Source: Clostridium algifaecis (lineage in GTDB: Bacteria; Bacillota; Clostridia; Clostridiales; Clostridiaceae). From it: a stretch of 64,000 nucleotides of DNA. Where the stretch lies: NCBI RefSeq assembly GCF_017874415.1, contig NZ_JAGGLM010000002.1:124001-188000 (forward strand), written 5' to 3'. Positions 1 through 9,239 of this stretch are shown here, one piece after another. Both the position numbers and the translations under genes were made by a program. Under the pieces are notes generated by a model. That model made no database searches. It worked only from the letters and a program-made list of their open reading frames with translations, and was not told the origin of the DNA. Position 1 is the first letter of the stretch. The number at the start of each line of letters is the position of its first letter.

Positions 1-1293
1 AATGGAATAATAATTTCACCGGATACTAAAAGATATTATGTAAATGGAAGTTTTTTATCTCAGGTTCTAGGCTATACTGATTCTGATGGAAAAGGAGTAA
101 GTGGTGTTGAGCTCAGCTATGATAAGATACTTACAGGTACACCTGGTTTAAATATATCACAGGTGGACAGCAAGAGATCAGATCTTCCTTATCAGCAATC
201 TGTGTATACAAAGCCTGTAGATGGAAAAGATCTGGCTTTAACTATAGATGCAAATTTGCAGCTCTTTGTTGAGAAAGAAGCGGAAAAAGCTCTTAAAAAC
301 AATAATGCTAAATCTGTAACAATTACAGTAATGAATCCCAAAAATGGTGAGATACTTGCCATGACAAATAAATCAGCTAAAAGTTCTAATTCTGCAAATA
401 ATTTGAATGATAAATGGTATAATAAAGCAATACAGGGAACTTTTGAACCTGGATCAATATTTAAGGCGATAACTTCAGAAATAGCGCTTGAAACTAAAAC
501 TTCTGATGAAAATCAATATTTCCTTTGTAATGACAGTATAACAATTAATGGCACAAAAATATATAATTGGGACAAAGCCAGCCATGGAATGCTGAGTTTT
601 GTTGATATTCTCAAGACTTCAAATAATGTGGGATTTGCCCAGCTTGGACTTAAAATTGGGAAAGAAAATCTTTATAGTTATATAAATAAATTTGGATTTG
701 GAAGTAAGACAGGCATAGATCTTCCGGGAGAAGCATCTGGAATAGTTAAAGATGTGAAATCTGTAGGGAATGTAGATCTTTCAAATACTGCTTTTGGACA
801 AGGAATAGCTACCACTCAGATTCAATATATGACAGCCTTTAATGCAATAGCAAATGGAGGTATGTGGATAAGACCGCATATCATGAGTGAAGTTGGTCAT
901 ATGGACAAAGATAACAAATTTATAGAGGATAGTAAATTTAATGACTTTAGTAAAAAAAGGATAATGGATGAGAATATGACAAAAAATTTAAGGGGTTATC
1001 TTGAAAAAGTTGTTTCAGATGGTGTAGGTAAAAATGCTTATATTAAAGGTTATGATATTGCTGGTAAAACAGGTACTGCACAGAAAGCAAATCCAGATGG
1101 TGGCGGATATGAACCCGGCAAGTATGTTTCGTCTTTTGCAGGAATGGCCCCATATGAAGACCCAAAGGTTACACTTATTGTGTCTATAGATGAACCTGAT
1201 TCTTCAAATTATTATGCATCACAAACCTCAGCACCAGTAGCTAAAGAACTTTTTGATGAAATATATAATCACACTGATTTTATGAATAAATGA
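1..1293 (+). CDS. Class B penicillin-binding protein, transpeptidase (5' end outside window)
   Basis: The frame is open from base 1, so the true start lies before the window; an internal GTG at 163 is not the start. The visible part holds the end of the dimerisation domain and a complete penicillin-binding transpeptidase domain, which cross-links peptidoglycan on the outer face of the membrane. Seen directly: the nucleophile motif SxxK (SIFK, in a PGSIFKAIT context), a TSNN match to the SxN motif, and KTGT (AGKTGTAQK). The protein ends soon after the transpeptidase domain, so there is no C-terminal PASTA domain of the kind found in many SpoVD proteins. It belongs to the FtsI/PBP2 group; whether it serves division, elongation or sporulation cannot be told without the N-terminus. 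Confidence 0.92.
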   Translation, partial: NGIIISPDTKRYYVNGSFLSQVLGYTDSDGKGVSGVELSYDKILTGTPGLNISQVDSKRSDLPYQQSVYTKPVDGKDLALTIDANLQLFVEKEAEKALKNNNAKSVTITVMNPKNGEILAMTNKSAKSSNSANNLNDKWYNKAIQGTFEPGSIFKAITSEIALETKTSDENQYFLCNDSITINGTKIYNWDKASHGMLSFVDILKTSNNVGFAQLGLKIGKENLYSYINKFGFGSKTGIDLPGEASGIVKDVKSVGNVDLSNTAFGQGIATTQIQYMTAFNAIANGGMWIRPHIMSEVGHMDKDNKFIEDSKFNDFSKKRIMDENMTKNLRGYLEKVVSDGVGKNAYIKGYDIAGKTGTAQKANPDGGGYEPGKYVSSFAGMAPYEDPKVTLIVSIDEPDSSNYYASQTSAPVAKELFDEIYNHTDFMNK

Positions 1294-1301
1294 CTTTTAC
1301 T

Positions 1302-1336
1302 GCAAGCCGGTGATATTAAAGCTGTCACCGGCTTGT
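1302..1336 (+). terminator. Hairpin after the penicillin-binding protein gene
   Basis: A 12-bp stem, GCAAGCCGGTGA paired with TCACCGGCTTGT, with an 11-nt loop starts 8 bases after the stop codon. The GC-rich stem is strong, but the following T-run is poor (GTTATAATT). Terminator by position and shape. Confidence 0.7.
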
Positions 1337-1382
1337 GTTATAATTAATTAAATACTGTAGTTTAATTTGTGGAGGTAAATAA

Positions 1383-2606
1383 ATGAGAATTTTACACACT
1401 TCTGACTGGCATTTAGGCAAAAATTTGGAAGGCCACAGCCGCATGGACGAGCAAGAAGCTTTCCTCAATGATTTTGTAGATATTGTTTCAAAGAATAATA
1501 TAGATATGACAATTATTGCAGGTGATATATATGATGGAGCTAATCCGCCGGCCAGAGCCGAAAAAATGTTTTATGATACACTTAAAAAATTATCATCAGA
1601 TGGTGATAGAATAACTGTTGTTATAGCAGGAAATCATGACAACCCAGATAGATTGGTAGCAGCAGGACCTCTGGCAATGGAACATGGAATCATAATGGTT
1701 GGTACTCCAAAGTCAATAGTACCTGTAGGCAAATACGGAAAACATAGAGTTATAAATTCGGGAGAGGGTTTCATTGAACTTCAAATAAACGGAGAAAGAG
1801 CAGTAATTATAACAGTTCCATATCCAAGTGAGAAAAGATTGAATGAGGTATTGTATGGAGAAATGGATGAGGATTCAGCTAGAATTAAGTCATATAGTGA
1901 AAGGATAAAGAAGCTATTTGATAATTTGAGTAAAAATTATAGAGATGATACAATAAATATTCTTGTTTCGCATCTATTTACCATGGGAAATGAAGATACA
2001 GGTATCGATAAAAATTCTCAGCTTGGAGGAAGCTTTATAGTTGATAGCAGCTGTTTCCCCAAAAAAGCTCAGTATATAGCTCTTGGACATATACATAAGC
2101 CTCAGATAGTACCAGGAACAGATAAAAGAGCCAGGTATTCAGGATCACCACTTGAATACAACAAAAAAGAGATAAATTTTAAAAAGAAGTGCTTTATTGT
2201 AGATTTAAAAGTGGGAGAAAAATGCAAGGTTCAAGAGGTTGAGTTTAAAACGTATAAGCCAATAGAAGTATGGAGGTGTAAAAGCATTCAGGCTGCTATA
2301 GAAAAATGCATTGAGAACAAGGATAAAGATTGCTGGGTATACTTAGAAATAGAAACTGATACTTATATAGGTGAAGAAGATATAAAGAAAATGAAAGCTG
2401 CCAAAAAAGATATACTGGAAATTATGCCTAAAATTAAAGACAAAAATAATGAGGATATAGATATAAATAATTTTTCAAATAAATCCTTTGATGAAATCTT
2501 TAAAGAATTTTACTTAAAAGAAAGAGGTATGAACCCTGAGAGAGAACTAGTAGACTTGTTATTATCTGTTGTGAATGGAGATGATGGAGAAAATGAAACC
2601 AATTAA
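1383..2606 (+). CDS. sbcD: Exonuclease SbcCD, nuclease subunit SbcD
   Basis: This 407-residue protein is the Mre11-type metallophosphoesterase subunit of the SbcCD complex, which cleaves hairpins and protein-blocked DNA ends during repair. The metal-binding motifs are in the expected order: TSDWHLG (Asp8, His10), AGDIYDG, GNHDNP, SHLFTMG and GHIHKPQ. The ATG lies just behind GGAGG with a good spacing. The length is normal for the family. It overlaps the start region of sbcC and is clearly co-transcribed with it, the usual sbcDC arrangement. Confidence 0.96.
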   Translation: MRILHTSDWHLGKNLEGHSRMDEQEAFLNDFVDIVSKNNIDMTIIAGDIYDGANPPARAEKMFYDTLKKLSSDGDRITVVIAGNHDNPDRLVAAGPLAMEHGIIMVGTPKSIVPVGKYGKHRVINSGEGFIELQINGERAVIITVPYPSEKRLNEVLYGEMDEDSARIKSYSERIKKLFDNLSKNYRDDTINILVSHLFTMGNEDTGIDKNSQLGGSFIVDSSCFPKKAQYIALGHIHKPQIVPGTDKRARYSGSPLEYNKKEINFKKKCFIVDLKVGEKCKVQEVEFKTYKPIEVWRCKSIQAAIEKCIENKDKDCWVYLEIETDTYIGEEDIKKMKAAKKDILEIMPKIKDKNNEDIDINNFSNKSFDEIFKEFYLKERGMNPERELVDLLLSVVNGDDGENETN

Positions 2607-5600
2607 ACTTAAGATAAAAGGACTAAACAGTTTTATAGAGCCACAGCAGATAGATTTTGAACAATTAACTGATAGAGGATTATTTGGTATATTTGGACCT
2701 ACGGGAAGTGGTAAATCCACTATATTGGACGGGATTACTCTATCGCTATATGGAGAAGTGGCAAGGAAAAGTTCAAATTATATGAATACTAACTGCAAAA
2801 CTTTGAATGTGAGTTTTGAGTTTCAGATATCTGGAAAAGAGATAAAAAGGTATAGGGCAGAAAGGGAATTCAAAAGGGATAATAAAACTGGAAGTGTTAG
2901 AAGTAAATCAGCTAAAATAACAGACATTACAAATGATGCTGAAGATATACTTGAAGAAGGCTCAAGGAATGTAACTGAAAAGTGTGAGGAGATAATTGGG
3001 CTTAAACTTGAAGACTTTACAAGAACAGTAGTCCTACCTCAGGGAAAGTTCAGTGAATTTTTAAAGCTCGAGGGAAAAGACAGGAGAACCATGCTTGAGA
3101 GGCTTTTCAATCTTCGAAAGTATGGAGATGAACTTTCTTTTAAGTTAGCAGGAGAAATTAAAAGAGAAAGGGAAAAGTCAAATTTACTTCAAGGTGAGCT
3201 AAAAGGTTATGAAAATATAAGTGAAGAAATTTTAGATGAGAAGAAAAAAGCGCTTGAAGAGATAAATGAAAATTATGATAAATGCAAAAAGAAACTTTCT
3301 GATTTAGAAATTGAGTTTAATAAATGTAGAGAATTAAGGAATCTTCAAAATGACCTGAAAGAACAATTACTTAAACAGGAAGAACTTAAGAAAAATGAAG
3401 ATTCTATAATAAAAATCCAGAAAAAAGTATCTTTAGGAGAAAGTTCACTTAAGCTAAAACCATATATTGAAGGATATGAGAATACACTTTTAAAGATTAA
3501 AGTTGTTGAAAAGGAGCTTTCAAGTTTAAATGATAATATAGAGATTATAAATAAAAATAAGGACAAATTAGACAATTTATTAAATGATGCAAAAAGTAAA
3601 AATGACAGAGAATTACCTGAATTAAAGATAAAAGAACAAAAAGTTTTGGAGGCAATAAAAGAAGAATTAGTATTAAACAAATTAATTGATGATAAGAAAG
3701 TTATTGAGAAAAGTACTGCTGCATTAGAAAAAAGCCTCCAAAATAATAACGAGGATTTTAAAAATATTGAAATAAGTATTGATGAGATAAACAGTAAAAT
3801 AAATGTTAAAGATAAAAAAGTGGAAGCTTTAAAAATATCAGAAGAATATAAGAAAAAAGTTAATAGAGGAATGCTACTTTCAAATAGCTTTGAAAGTCTT
3901 ATGAAGCAGAAAAATGATGCAGACAAGAATATGGAAGCAGTAAAGTCGAGTATTGAAAATTCAGAAGAGAAAAGCGAAGTATTATCAAAAAAAATAGATG
4001 AAAGATCTGGAGTTATAGATGTCAAAAAAGATTCGTTAAGTAAATTAATAGATGAGTGTCCTGGGGATGAAAATTCACTTTTAGATTTACAGCAAAAGCT
4101 TACGGTATTAAAGGACAAATGGAAAAAATATAAGGATTATAGCAGTGCTTTAAATAAAGATAGAACAGAGATAGAGAACTTCAATAGTGAACTTAAAGAT
4201 AGAAAAAATGAAAAATTGATTTTAAATCAGAAAATAGAGGATTTAAATAAAGAGATAAGTAAACTTCAAAAAGAACATTTAGCACAGGTTTTAAGAAATT
4301 CTCTTGTAGATGGAGAACCATGTCCTGTGTGTGGGGCAATTCATCATAATATAGAAAACATAGAAATTATAAGACAGGTGGATTCAGAAAAATTAAAACT
4401 CATTATAGATGATGAAACTCAAAAATATAAAAAACTAAATGATGAAATAATAAGAATAGAAATTAGTGTTAAAAACAGTAAAAGGGATGAGGCTGAAAAT
4501 GTTCAAAAATTAAATGAGTTGGGTGATGATTTTAAAACTAATTCATTAAAGAGTATTGAAGATGAATTTGCAAATTTGAAACTGGATATAAACAAATTCA
4601 ATAGTACAAAATCGGATTTGGAAAATAAGATCAAAGCTTTAACTCAAGATAAGAATGATTTAGAAATTGAATACAGCAAAGCAACTACAAGTAAAGTAGA
4701 AGGAAGCAGGCAGTTAAAAAAGCTTAAGCAGGACTTCGAAAAAATAAAATTTGAATTTGAGAAAACAAATAACGAACTTTTTATATTAAAAGAAGAGCTT
4801 GATATTGAAGATTTTATAAAGAAAAATGAGGAAATCATTGAAAAAGAGAGAGAAAAAGCAGCAATTGAAAGTAGTTTAAAAAAATTAAGATGTCAATTAG
4901 AACTAAAACAAAAAAATAAAGAAAATTTGAACAGCATGGCGTCAGAGTTAAGGGAAAATTTGAGTAAGAATAAAGCTGTTTTAATTGAAAAAAATAAGAA
5001 TATAGAGGAAAAGAAACAAAGCATAAAAAGTAAAGCTTGTAATAGAGAAAACTTAGAGGATTTTAAAAAAGAAATATCGGGCTATATAGAAAAAATTGAA
5101 AAGGAATATGAGACAGCTGAAAATGAAAGCAAGGAAATACAAGACAGATATAATAAATGTAATAGGGATATAATAGCAGCACAGAGTAATTTAGTCAGCC
5201 TAAAGGAAAGATATATAGAAGACAAAGAAAAATTAATTAAAGCATTGTCAGAGGAAAATATTAAGGATATAGATGAAGCCAGAAAAAGTTATATGGATAA
5301 AAATCATATTTATGAATTAAAGCTTAAAGTAGAGGACTACAAAAATACTGTTTTCAAAATAACTGGAGCAATAGAAAATCTGAGCAATAAAATAGGAAAT
5401 AGATATTTGAGTGAAGAAAGATGGCTTAAAATGCAGAGCACTACAGAAGATAATAAAGAATCTCTGGAAAAGTTTAAAAAGGATAAAATAGAGCTAGAAA
5501 AAGAAGTTTTGGATATGAGTAAAAAAATGCTTGAGTTAAAAGAAATTTTAAAACAGAAGGAAAAATCAGATCATAAATTAAGCCTTTTGGATGATCTTGA

Positions 5601-6087
5601 AAAATTATTTAAAGGAAAAAAATTTGTAGAATTTGTAGCTCTAAATCAGCTTAAGTATATATCTATAGAAGCAGATAAAAAACTCAAGGAGATTACCTGT
5701 GGAAATTATGGGTTGGAAGTAGATGAAGATGGAAAATTTATAATTAGGGACTATAAAAATGGAGGAGCTGAAAGAGATGCATCCACTTTATCTGGTGGAG
5801 AAACTTTTATAACATCTCTTGCGCTAGCTTTAGCACTATCAGCTCAGATACAATTGAAGGGGACTGCTCCCCTGGAATTATTTTTCCTGGATGAAGGTTT
5901 TGGTACACTTGACGATAACCTTCTTGAAATTGTAATGGATTCTCTAGAAAAAATTCAAAATAAGAGACTTTCTATAGGTATAATAAGCCATTTAGAGTCT
6001 ATTAAAAACAGAGTACCTGTAAAACTTATAGTAACGCCTGCGGAAGCTGGAGTAGGTGGAAGCCATGTAAATATAGAGAGAAGCTAA
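2593..6087 (+). CDS. sbcC: Exonuclease SbcCD, ATPase subunit SbcC
   Basis: This is the Rad50-like ATPase partner of SbcD, about 1164 residues. Walker A (GPTGSGKS) is near residue 37. Two very long Lys/Glu-rich coiled-coil arms flank a zinc hook CPVC at about residue 577. The ABC signature LSGGE, the Walker B region FFLDEGFGTLD and an H-loop (ISHLE) are near the C-terminus. I chose the ATG at 2593 because SbcC proteins typically begin MKPIKLKIKGLNSF. In-frame ATGs at 2575, 2581 and 2584 are possible, and all overlap the end of sbcD. Dimers tether DNA through the zinc hook while SbcD cuts. Confidence 0.95.
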   Translation: MKPIKLKIKGLNSFIEPQQIDFEQLTDRGLFGIFGPTGSGKSTILDGITLSLYGEVARKSSNYMNTNCKTLNVSFEFQISGKEIKRYRAEREFKRDNKTGSVRSKSAKITDITNDAEDILEEGSRNVTEKCEEIIGLKLEDFTRTVVLPQGKFSEFLKLEGKDRRTMLERLFNLRKYGDELSFKLAGEIKREREKSNLLQGELKGYENISEEILDEKKKALEEINENYDKCKKKLSDLEIEFNKCRELRNLQNDLKEQLLKQEELKKNEDSIIKIQKKVSLGESSLKLKPYIEGYENTLLKIKVVEKELSSLNDNIEIINKNKDKLDNLLNDAKSKNDRELPELKIKEQKVLEAIKEELVLNKLIDDKKVIEKSTAALEKSLQNNNEDFKNIEISIDEINSKINVKDKKVEALKISEEYKKKVNRGMLLSNSFESLMKQKNDADKNMEAVKSSIENSEEKSEVLSKKIDERSGVIDVKKDSLSKLIDECPGDENSLLDLQQKLTVLKDKWKKYKDYSSALNKDRTEIENFNSELKDRKNEKLILNQKIEDLNKEISKLQKEHLAQVLRNSLVDGEPCPVCGAIHHNIENIEIIRQVDSEKLKLIIDDETQKYKKLNDEIIRIEISVKNSKRDEAENVQKLNELGDDFKTNSLKSIEDEFANLKLDINKFNSTKSDLENKIKALTQDKNDLEIEYSKATTSKVEGSRQLKKLKQDFEKIKFEFEKTNNELFILKEELDIEDFIKKNEEIIEKEREKAAIESSLKKLRCQLELKQKNKENLNSMASELRENLSKNKAVLIEKNKNIEEKKQSIKSKACNRENLEDFKKEISGYIEKIEKEYETAENESKEIQDRYNKCNRDIIAAQSNLVSLKERYIEDKEKLIKALSEENIKDIDEARKSYMDKNHIYELKLKVEDYKNTVFKITGAIENLSNKIGNRYLSEERWLKMQSTTEDNKESLEKFKKDKIELEKEVLDMSKKMLELKEILKQKEKSDHKLSLLDDLEKLFKGKKFVEFVALNQLKYISIEADKKLKEITCGNYGLEVDEDGKFIIRDYKNGGAERDASTLSGGETFITSLALALALSAQIQLKGTAPLELFFLDEGFGTLDDNLLEIVMDSLEKIQNKRLSIGIISHLESIKNRVPVKLIVTPAEAGVGGSHVNIERS

Positions 6088-6100
6088 AACGTATTATTTT

Positions 6101-6580
6101 TTAATAGAATTTTCTGAGCTGTTTAACCAATAACACGCCTACAATAGCTGGAATTATCTGTCCTATTGATAGACTAGAGGCAAGTATGATGTATTTAATA
6201 TGGAGAAGGTAGGATAACCATATTGGTACTCCAAATCCAGGTATTAAGATAATTGGAATAACGATAAACCAATCATTTAATTTATATTTACTTATTAAAT
6301 ATACTAAAAATGAAGTTATCATACCTACAAGTGCTCCTCCGACCATATCGGGAATTCCAAGTCCGCCCATTAGAGTATTACTAATGAGATTGCTTATTCC
6401 CATTGGTATAATAAGAAATGGAAAAATAGCGGATAAAGAATATAGGGCTGTTGCTATTCTTATCTGAAATTGCATAAAAGCAAAGCTCTGTGTAAAATAC
6501 ATTATTATAACATACATTGCTATAACAATACCGGAAATAGCAATTTTATTTACATTTGACAAATTTTTTTTAACCATCAT
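6101..6580 (-). CDS. queT: QueT family queuosine-precursor transporter
   Basis: A small, very hydrophobic protein of 159 residues with about five membrane segments. It resembles the QueT family, small membrane proteins linked to uptake of queuosine precursors such as preQ1, sometimes as the substrate-binding component of ECF transporters. Recognised features are the [15 protein letters not shown] start and the central [16 protein letters not shown] segment. Its ATG overlaps the queC stop codon by 4 bp (ATGA), so the two are translationally coupled. It is the last gene of the operon led by a preQ1-like riboswitch, which supports the assignment. It ends 14 bases from the convergent sbcC stop. 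Confidence 0.82.
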   Translation of the reverse strand: MMVKKNLSNVNKIAISGIVIAMYVIIMYFTQSFAFMQFQIRIATALYSLSAIFPFLIIPMGISNLISNTLMGGLGIPDMVGGALVGMITSFLVYLISKYKLNDWFIVIPIILIPGFGVPIWLSYLLHIKYIILASSLSIGQIIPAIVGVLLVKQLRKFY

Positions 6581-7260
6581 TTATTTTCTCCTTCATATTT
6601 TAATGGGTCTACATATCCGGCTTCTTTGAATGCTTTTAGCCTTAATTTGCAGCTGTCACAAACTCCGCAAGGAAGTTCTCCACCTTTATAACATGTCCAT
6701 GTTTTGCCATAATCTACATGTAATTTCATACCAAGTTTAATTTCTTCTGATTTTGCCATGTTGATAAATGGTGCATGTATCTTTATTTTCTTTCCATCTT
6801 CTACAGCACATACAGTTCCTAAATTTATTGCTTTTTCCATAGAATCTATAAATTCATGTCTGCAATCCACATATCCTGAGTAATCAACTTCACTTACACC
6901 TATGAATATGTCTTGAGCTCCTATTGCCTCTGCATAGGAAGCTGCGTAAGATAAAAATATCATATTTCTTGCAGGAACATAAGTAACAGGTATTTTTTCA
7001 TAGTTAGTGTTTGATTCAGGTACATTTATATTTTTATCTGTAAGTGCAGAACCACCCCAGGCATCCATATTTGTATTTACAAGGATAAAATTAGCTGCGC
7101 CTGCACTTTTTGCTGCATTTCTGGCACATTCAATTTCTTTTTTATGCCTTTGACCATAGTTAAAGCTCAGAGCATAAACTTCATAACCCTGACTTTTGGC
7201 TAAATACAAAGTCGTGGTGGAGTCAAGTCCACCTGACAATAAAACTACTGCTTTTTTCAT
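6577..7260 (-). CDS. queC: 7-cyano-7-deazaguanine synthase QueC
   Basis: QueC converts 7-carboxy-7-deazaguanine to preQ0 using ATP and ammonia, a core step toward queuosine in tRNA wobble positions. The 227-residue protein has the N-terminal PP-loop SGGLDSTT, the SFNYGQRH motif, and a C-terminal zinc site made by [16 protein letters not shown]. The start codon overlaps the stop of the upstream activator gene by 4 bp, and AAAGGATGG inside that gene serves as ribosome binding site. No queD, queE or queF is present in the window. Being third in a preQ1-controlled operon fits its pathway. Confidence 0.96.
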   Translation of the reverse strand: MKKAVVLLSGGLDSTTTLYLAKSQGYEVYALSFNYGQRHKKEIECARNAAKSAGAANFILVNTNMDAWGGSALTDKNINVPESNTNYEKIPVTYVPARNMIFLSYAASYAEAIGAQDIFIGVSEVDYSGYVDCRHEFIDSMEKAINLGTVCAVEDGKKIKIHAPFINMAKSEEIKLGMKLHVDYGKTWTCYKGGELPCGVCDSCKLRLKAFKEAGYVDPLKYEGENK

Positions 7261-8021
7261 TTTAAATCCATCCTTTCAGCGTAATAACAACATCCTAATG
7301 CTCCATTAAATTGGGCATCCTTTAAAACTATTATTTTTTCGTAATCATCCTTTAAATAATTGTTTATAGCTTCATTTCCAGCAACTCCACCTGATAAAAT
7401 AAGATTTTTCCCGTGAAATCTAGTTAAAAATGGTTTGATTCTTTTGTAAAGTGAATAATTAACACCTGCACATAGCCTTTCAATTTCAATTCCCTCTGCT
7501 ATTTTACCAATCAATTCTGATTCGGAGAAAACTGCACAGGTAGAATTTAATTCTACGGGATTTTTATAAAATGTGAATAATTTATCTAGAGGAACCTCCA
7601 ATATGTTTGCCATATTTTCAAGATATCTTCCACTGGAAGCCGCACATTTTTCGTTAAGTTCAAGATCAACTATTAATCCTTTTTCTACTTTAACTACTTT
7701 AATATCTTGTCCACCTATATCAAGAAGTATAAAATTTTTTAAACCTGTTTGAAAAATTGCTCCATAAACATGTGCTTTTATTTCATTTATGGGTTTAAAT
7801 AATTTTAGATTTATATTATTTCTACCATATCCTGTTGAAACTGATGAATCTATATTTTTAATGTTTAATTTTTTAAGGTTTACTATCATTTTGCCATCAT
7901 AACTACAGAAATCTCTATAAAAACTCATTGTGCTTATTTTATTTTTAAATACAATTTTCCCATTTTCCATTAAAGCTATTTTTACTTCTCTACTGCCTAA
8001 ATCGATGCCAAGTCTTCTCAT
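7257..8021 (-). CDS. HgdC-like ATPase activator of a 2-hydroxyacyl-CoA dehydratase-type enzyme
   Basis: A 254-residue member of the BcrAD/BadFG/HgdC ATPase family (archerases). These homodimers carry a [4Fe-4S] cluster and use ATP hydrolysis to push an electron at very low potential into a partner. Seen: an actin-like fold start [35 protein letters not shown] with cluster Cys126, and TCAVFSESE with Cys162, matching the two cluster cysteines of HgdC. AGGTGA sits ahead of the ATG, which overlaps the upstream stop by 4 bp. The partner is almost certainly the preceding gene. The physiological substrate is unknown; location between that gene and queC points to deazapurine metabolism. Confidence 0.9.
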   Translation of the reverse strand: MRRLGIDLGSREVKIALMENGKIVFKNKISTMSFYRDFCSYDGKMIVNLKKLNIKNIDSSVSTGYGRNNINLKLFKPINEIKAHVYGAIFQTGLKNFILLDIGGQDIKVVKVEKGLIVDLELNEKCAASSGRYLENMANILEVPLDKLFTFYKNPVELNSTCAVFSESELIGKIAEGIEIERLCAGVNYSLYKRIKPFLTRFHGKNLILSGGVAGNEAINNYLKDDYEKIIVLKDAQFNGALGCCYYAERMDLK

Positions 8022-9037
8022 AATGTCACCTGCTTATTCATGATAATTAGATCCTGCAGCATATCAAGAAATGCTTCCAATCTTATTTTTGTTCGGGCAT
8101 CTAAAAAGTTCAACCTATCGCCCTCTATATTTAATACAGGTATATTTAATTCATTTTTTATAACTATATCCTCAATTTGTCTATGACAGAATGCTTGAGT
8201 GTAATGAATCAAAGCATCTATTTTTCTTTCTTTAATCTGCTTTTTTATTTCCTTAAGCCTAAATTTTATGTCATATGGGTAAGTATAGTCATAGTACTGC
8301 TCATAAATGTTTTTTGCCTGTAAAGCTCTTGGAAATGCAAATTCTCTTTGAACTTCATTATAAACGAAACGGGCATTAAATTTTTCAACATAGTCATATA
8401 TATCACAGGGCATTGGAGGCACACCTATAAAACCAAGCCTTAATTGTTGGGTAAAAGGCTCTCTCTTTTTTACTTCTTCAATTTTATTTTTAATATCACT
8501 TTCAAATTTATAAATGTCACCATTAAAATCACTTGAACTTACCTGGTACAGATGGTTTTCAAAGCCAGAAACCTTGTTTTCTTTATAAGTAAGCTCATCT
8601 AAATACTTTACAAGACATCTTATTTTGTTTATTCTTTGTCTAACTTTTTCAACTTTATCAAAAGAGACATTAAAAGTATTCATAAAATTATCAATGGATA
8701 ACTTTATATCTTGAATGTTATGACTCTGAGGGAAACTAAAAGGATATATTTTAATACCCTTCATATCCAGAACTTCTTCCAAAGCTTTAGTATTGGAACA
8801 ATCACCTTCAGTAACACCTACAATTTCTTTGAAATTTTTATCAATACATGCTCCAAAAATCCCCTTTTGCCATGCACAGCAGCTTTTGGGAAATCCTTCT
8901 GTTTCTGCTATGTCAATAAACTTTTTATAATTTTCTGAAGTTACAAAAATATTATTTAAATCAACTACATTATATCCGGCAGCAATTAAAACTTCGCAGG
9001 GGATAGTAGTAGTTATTCCTACAGTTTTATTTTTCAT
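8018..9037 (-). CDS. HgdB/FldB-like iron-sulfur protein, 2-hydroxyacyl-CoA dehydratase D family
   Basis: This 339-residue protein belongs to the 2-hydroxyacyl-CoA dehydratase / benzoyl-CoA reductase subunit family, which also includes the double-cubane-cluster proteins. Cysteines that could bind clusters are Cys14 (TIPCEVLIAAG), Cys53-Cys54, Cys64, Cys80 (EGDCSN), Cys211 (PPMPCD) and Cys284 (QAFCHRQ). The C-terminal half has the typical ALIHYTQAFCHRQ and NIPVLNIEGD stretches. Only one such subunit is encoded, unlike the heterodimeric dehydratases, and no CoA-transferase or acyl-CoA dehydrogenase lies nearby. It is the first gene after the preQ1-like leader and overlaps the activator gene by 4 bp. 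The family call is firm; the substrate is not known. Confidence 0.88.
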   Translation of the reverse strand: MKNKTVGITTTIPCEVLIAAGYNVVDLNNIFVTSENYKKFIDIAETEGFPKSCCAWQKGIFGACIDKNFKEIVGVTEGDCSNTKALEEVLDMKGIKIYPFSFPQSHNIQDIKLSIDNFMNTFNVSFDKVEKVRQRINKIRCLVKYLDELTYKENKVSGFENHLYQVSSSDFNGDIYKFESDIKNKIEEVKKREPFTQQLRLGFIGVPPMPCDIYDYVEKFNARFVYNEVQREFAFPRALQAKNIYEQYYDYTYPYDIKFRLKEIKKQIKERKIDALIHYTQAFCHRQIEDIVIKNELNIPVLNIEGDRLNFLDARTKIRLEAFLDMLQDLIIMNKQVTL

Positions 9038-9083
9038 TATGACCTCACTTTATTTCTAATTAAGTTTTAATATAGAAGCATAT

Positions 9084-9111
9084 AAAAAAGGGCAGAGAAA
9101 CCTCCACCCTT
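9084..9111 (-). terminator. Intrinsic terminator in the preQ1-like leader
   Basis: On the minus strand AAGGGTGGAG pairs with CTCTGCCCTT (10 bp with two G-U pairs) around a GTTT loop, then a run of six T. It lies between the aptamer and the first gene (start 9037), so it is the likely expression platform for ligand-dependent termination. Confidence 0.82.
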
Positions 9112-9143
9112 ATAATTAGCAAACTATATAATCTATAGTTAAT

Positions 9144-9185
9144 CCATAGTTTTGTTTATATAGACAGGATGGTTACGAACTGTCT
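9144..9185 (-). promoter_or_regulatory. PreQ1-I class riboswitch aptamer
   Basis: Minus-strand RNA forms the stem AGACAG/CUGUCU (bases 9180-9185 with 9162-9167) around a loop containing UUCGUAACCAU. An A-rich tail AUAAACAAAACUAUGG follows. The loop CCAU can pair with tail AUGG (9144-9147), giving the H-type pseudoknot of preQ1-I riboswitches. The UAACC loop and AACAAAAC tail resemble the known Thermoanaerobacter tengcongensis aptamer. A terminator follows, and queC and queT lie in the operon, both expected for a preQ1 switch. Not confirmed by a covariance model. Confidence 0.78.
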
Positions 9186-9205
9186 TATGTAGTTTTACAT
9201 GCCTT

Positions 9206-9234
9206 ATTGTATACTATAAAGTGTTTAAAATCAA
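9206..9234 (-). promoter_or_regulatory. Sigma-A promoter of the preQ1-controlled operon
   Basis: On the minus strand TTGATT (9229-9234) and TACAAT (9206-9211) are separated by exactly 17 bp. Transcription would start near 9199, a few bases before the riboswitch stem. Confidence 0.7.
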
Positions 9235-9239
9235 GGACT

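Noticed and set aside
3345-4118. 257-codon frame antisense to sbcC
   Set aside because: It mirrors the Lys/Glu-rich coiled-coil coding as a Ser/Phe/Leu-rich sequence, a standard artefact on the opposite strand; the sbcC frame is fully supported.
7257-9037. Complete 2-hydroxyglutaryl-CoA or phenyllactyl-CoA dehydratase system
   Set aside because: Only one dehydratase-type subunit and one activator are encoded, and there is no CoA-transferase or acyl-CoA dehydrogenase; a classical amino-acid fermentation role is not supported here.
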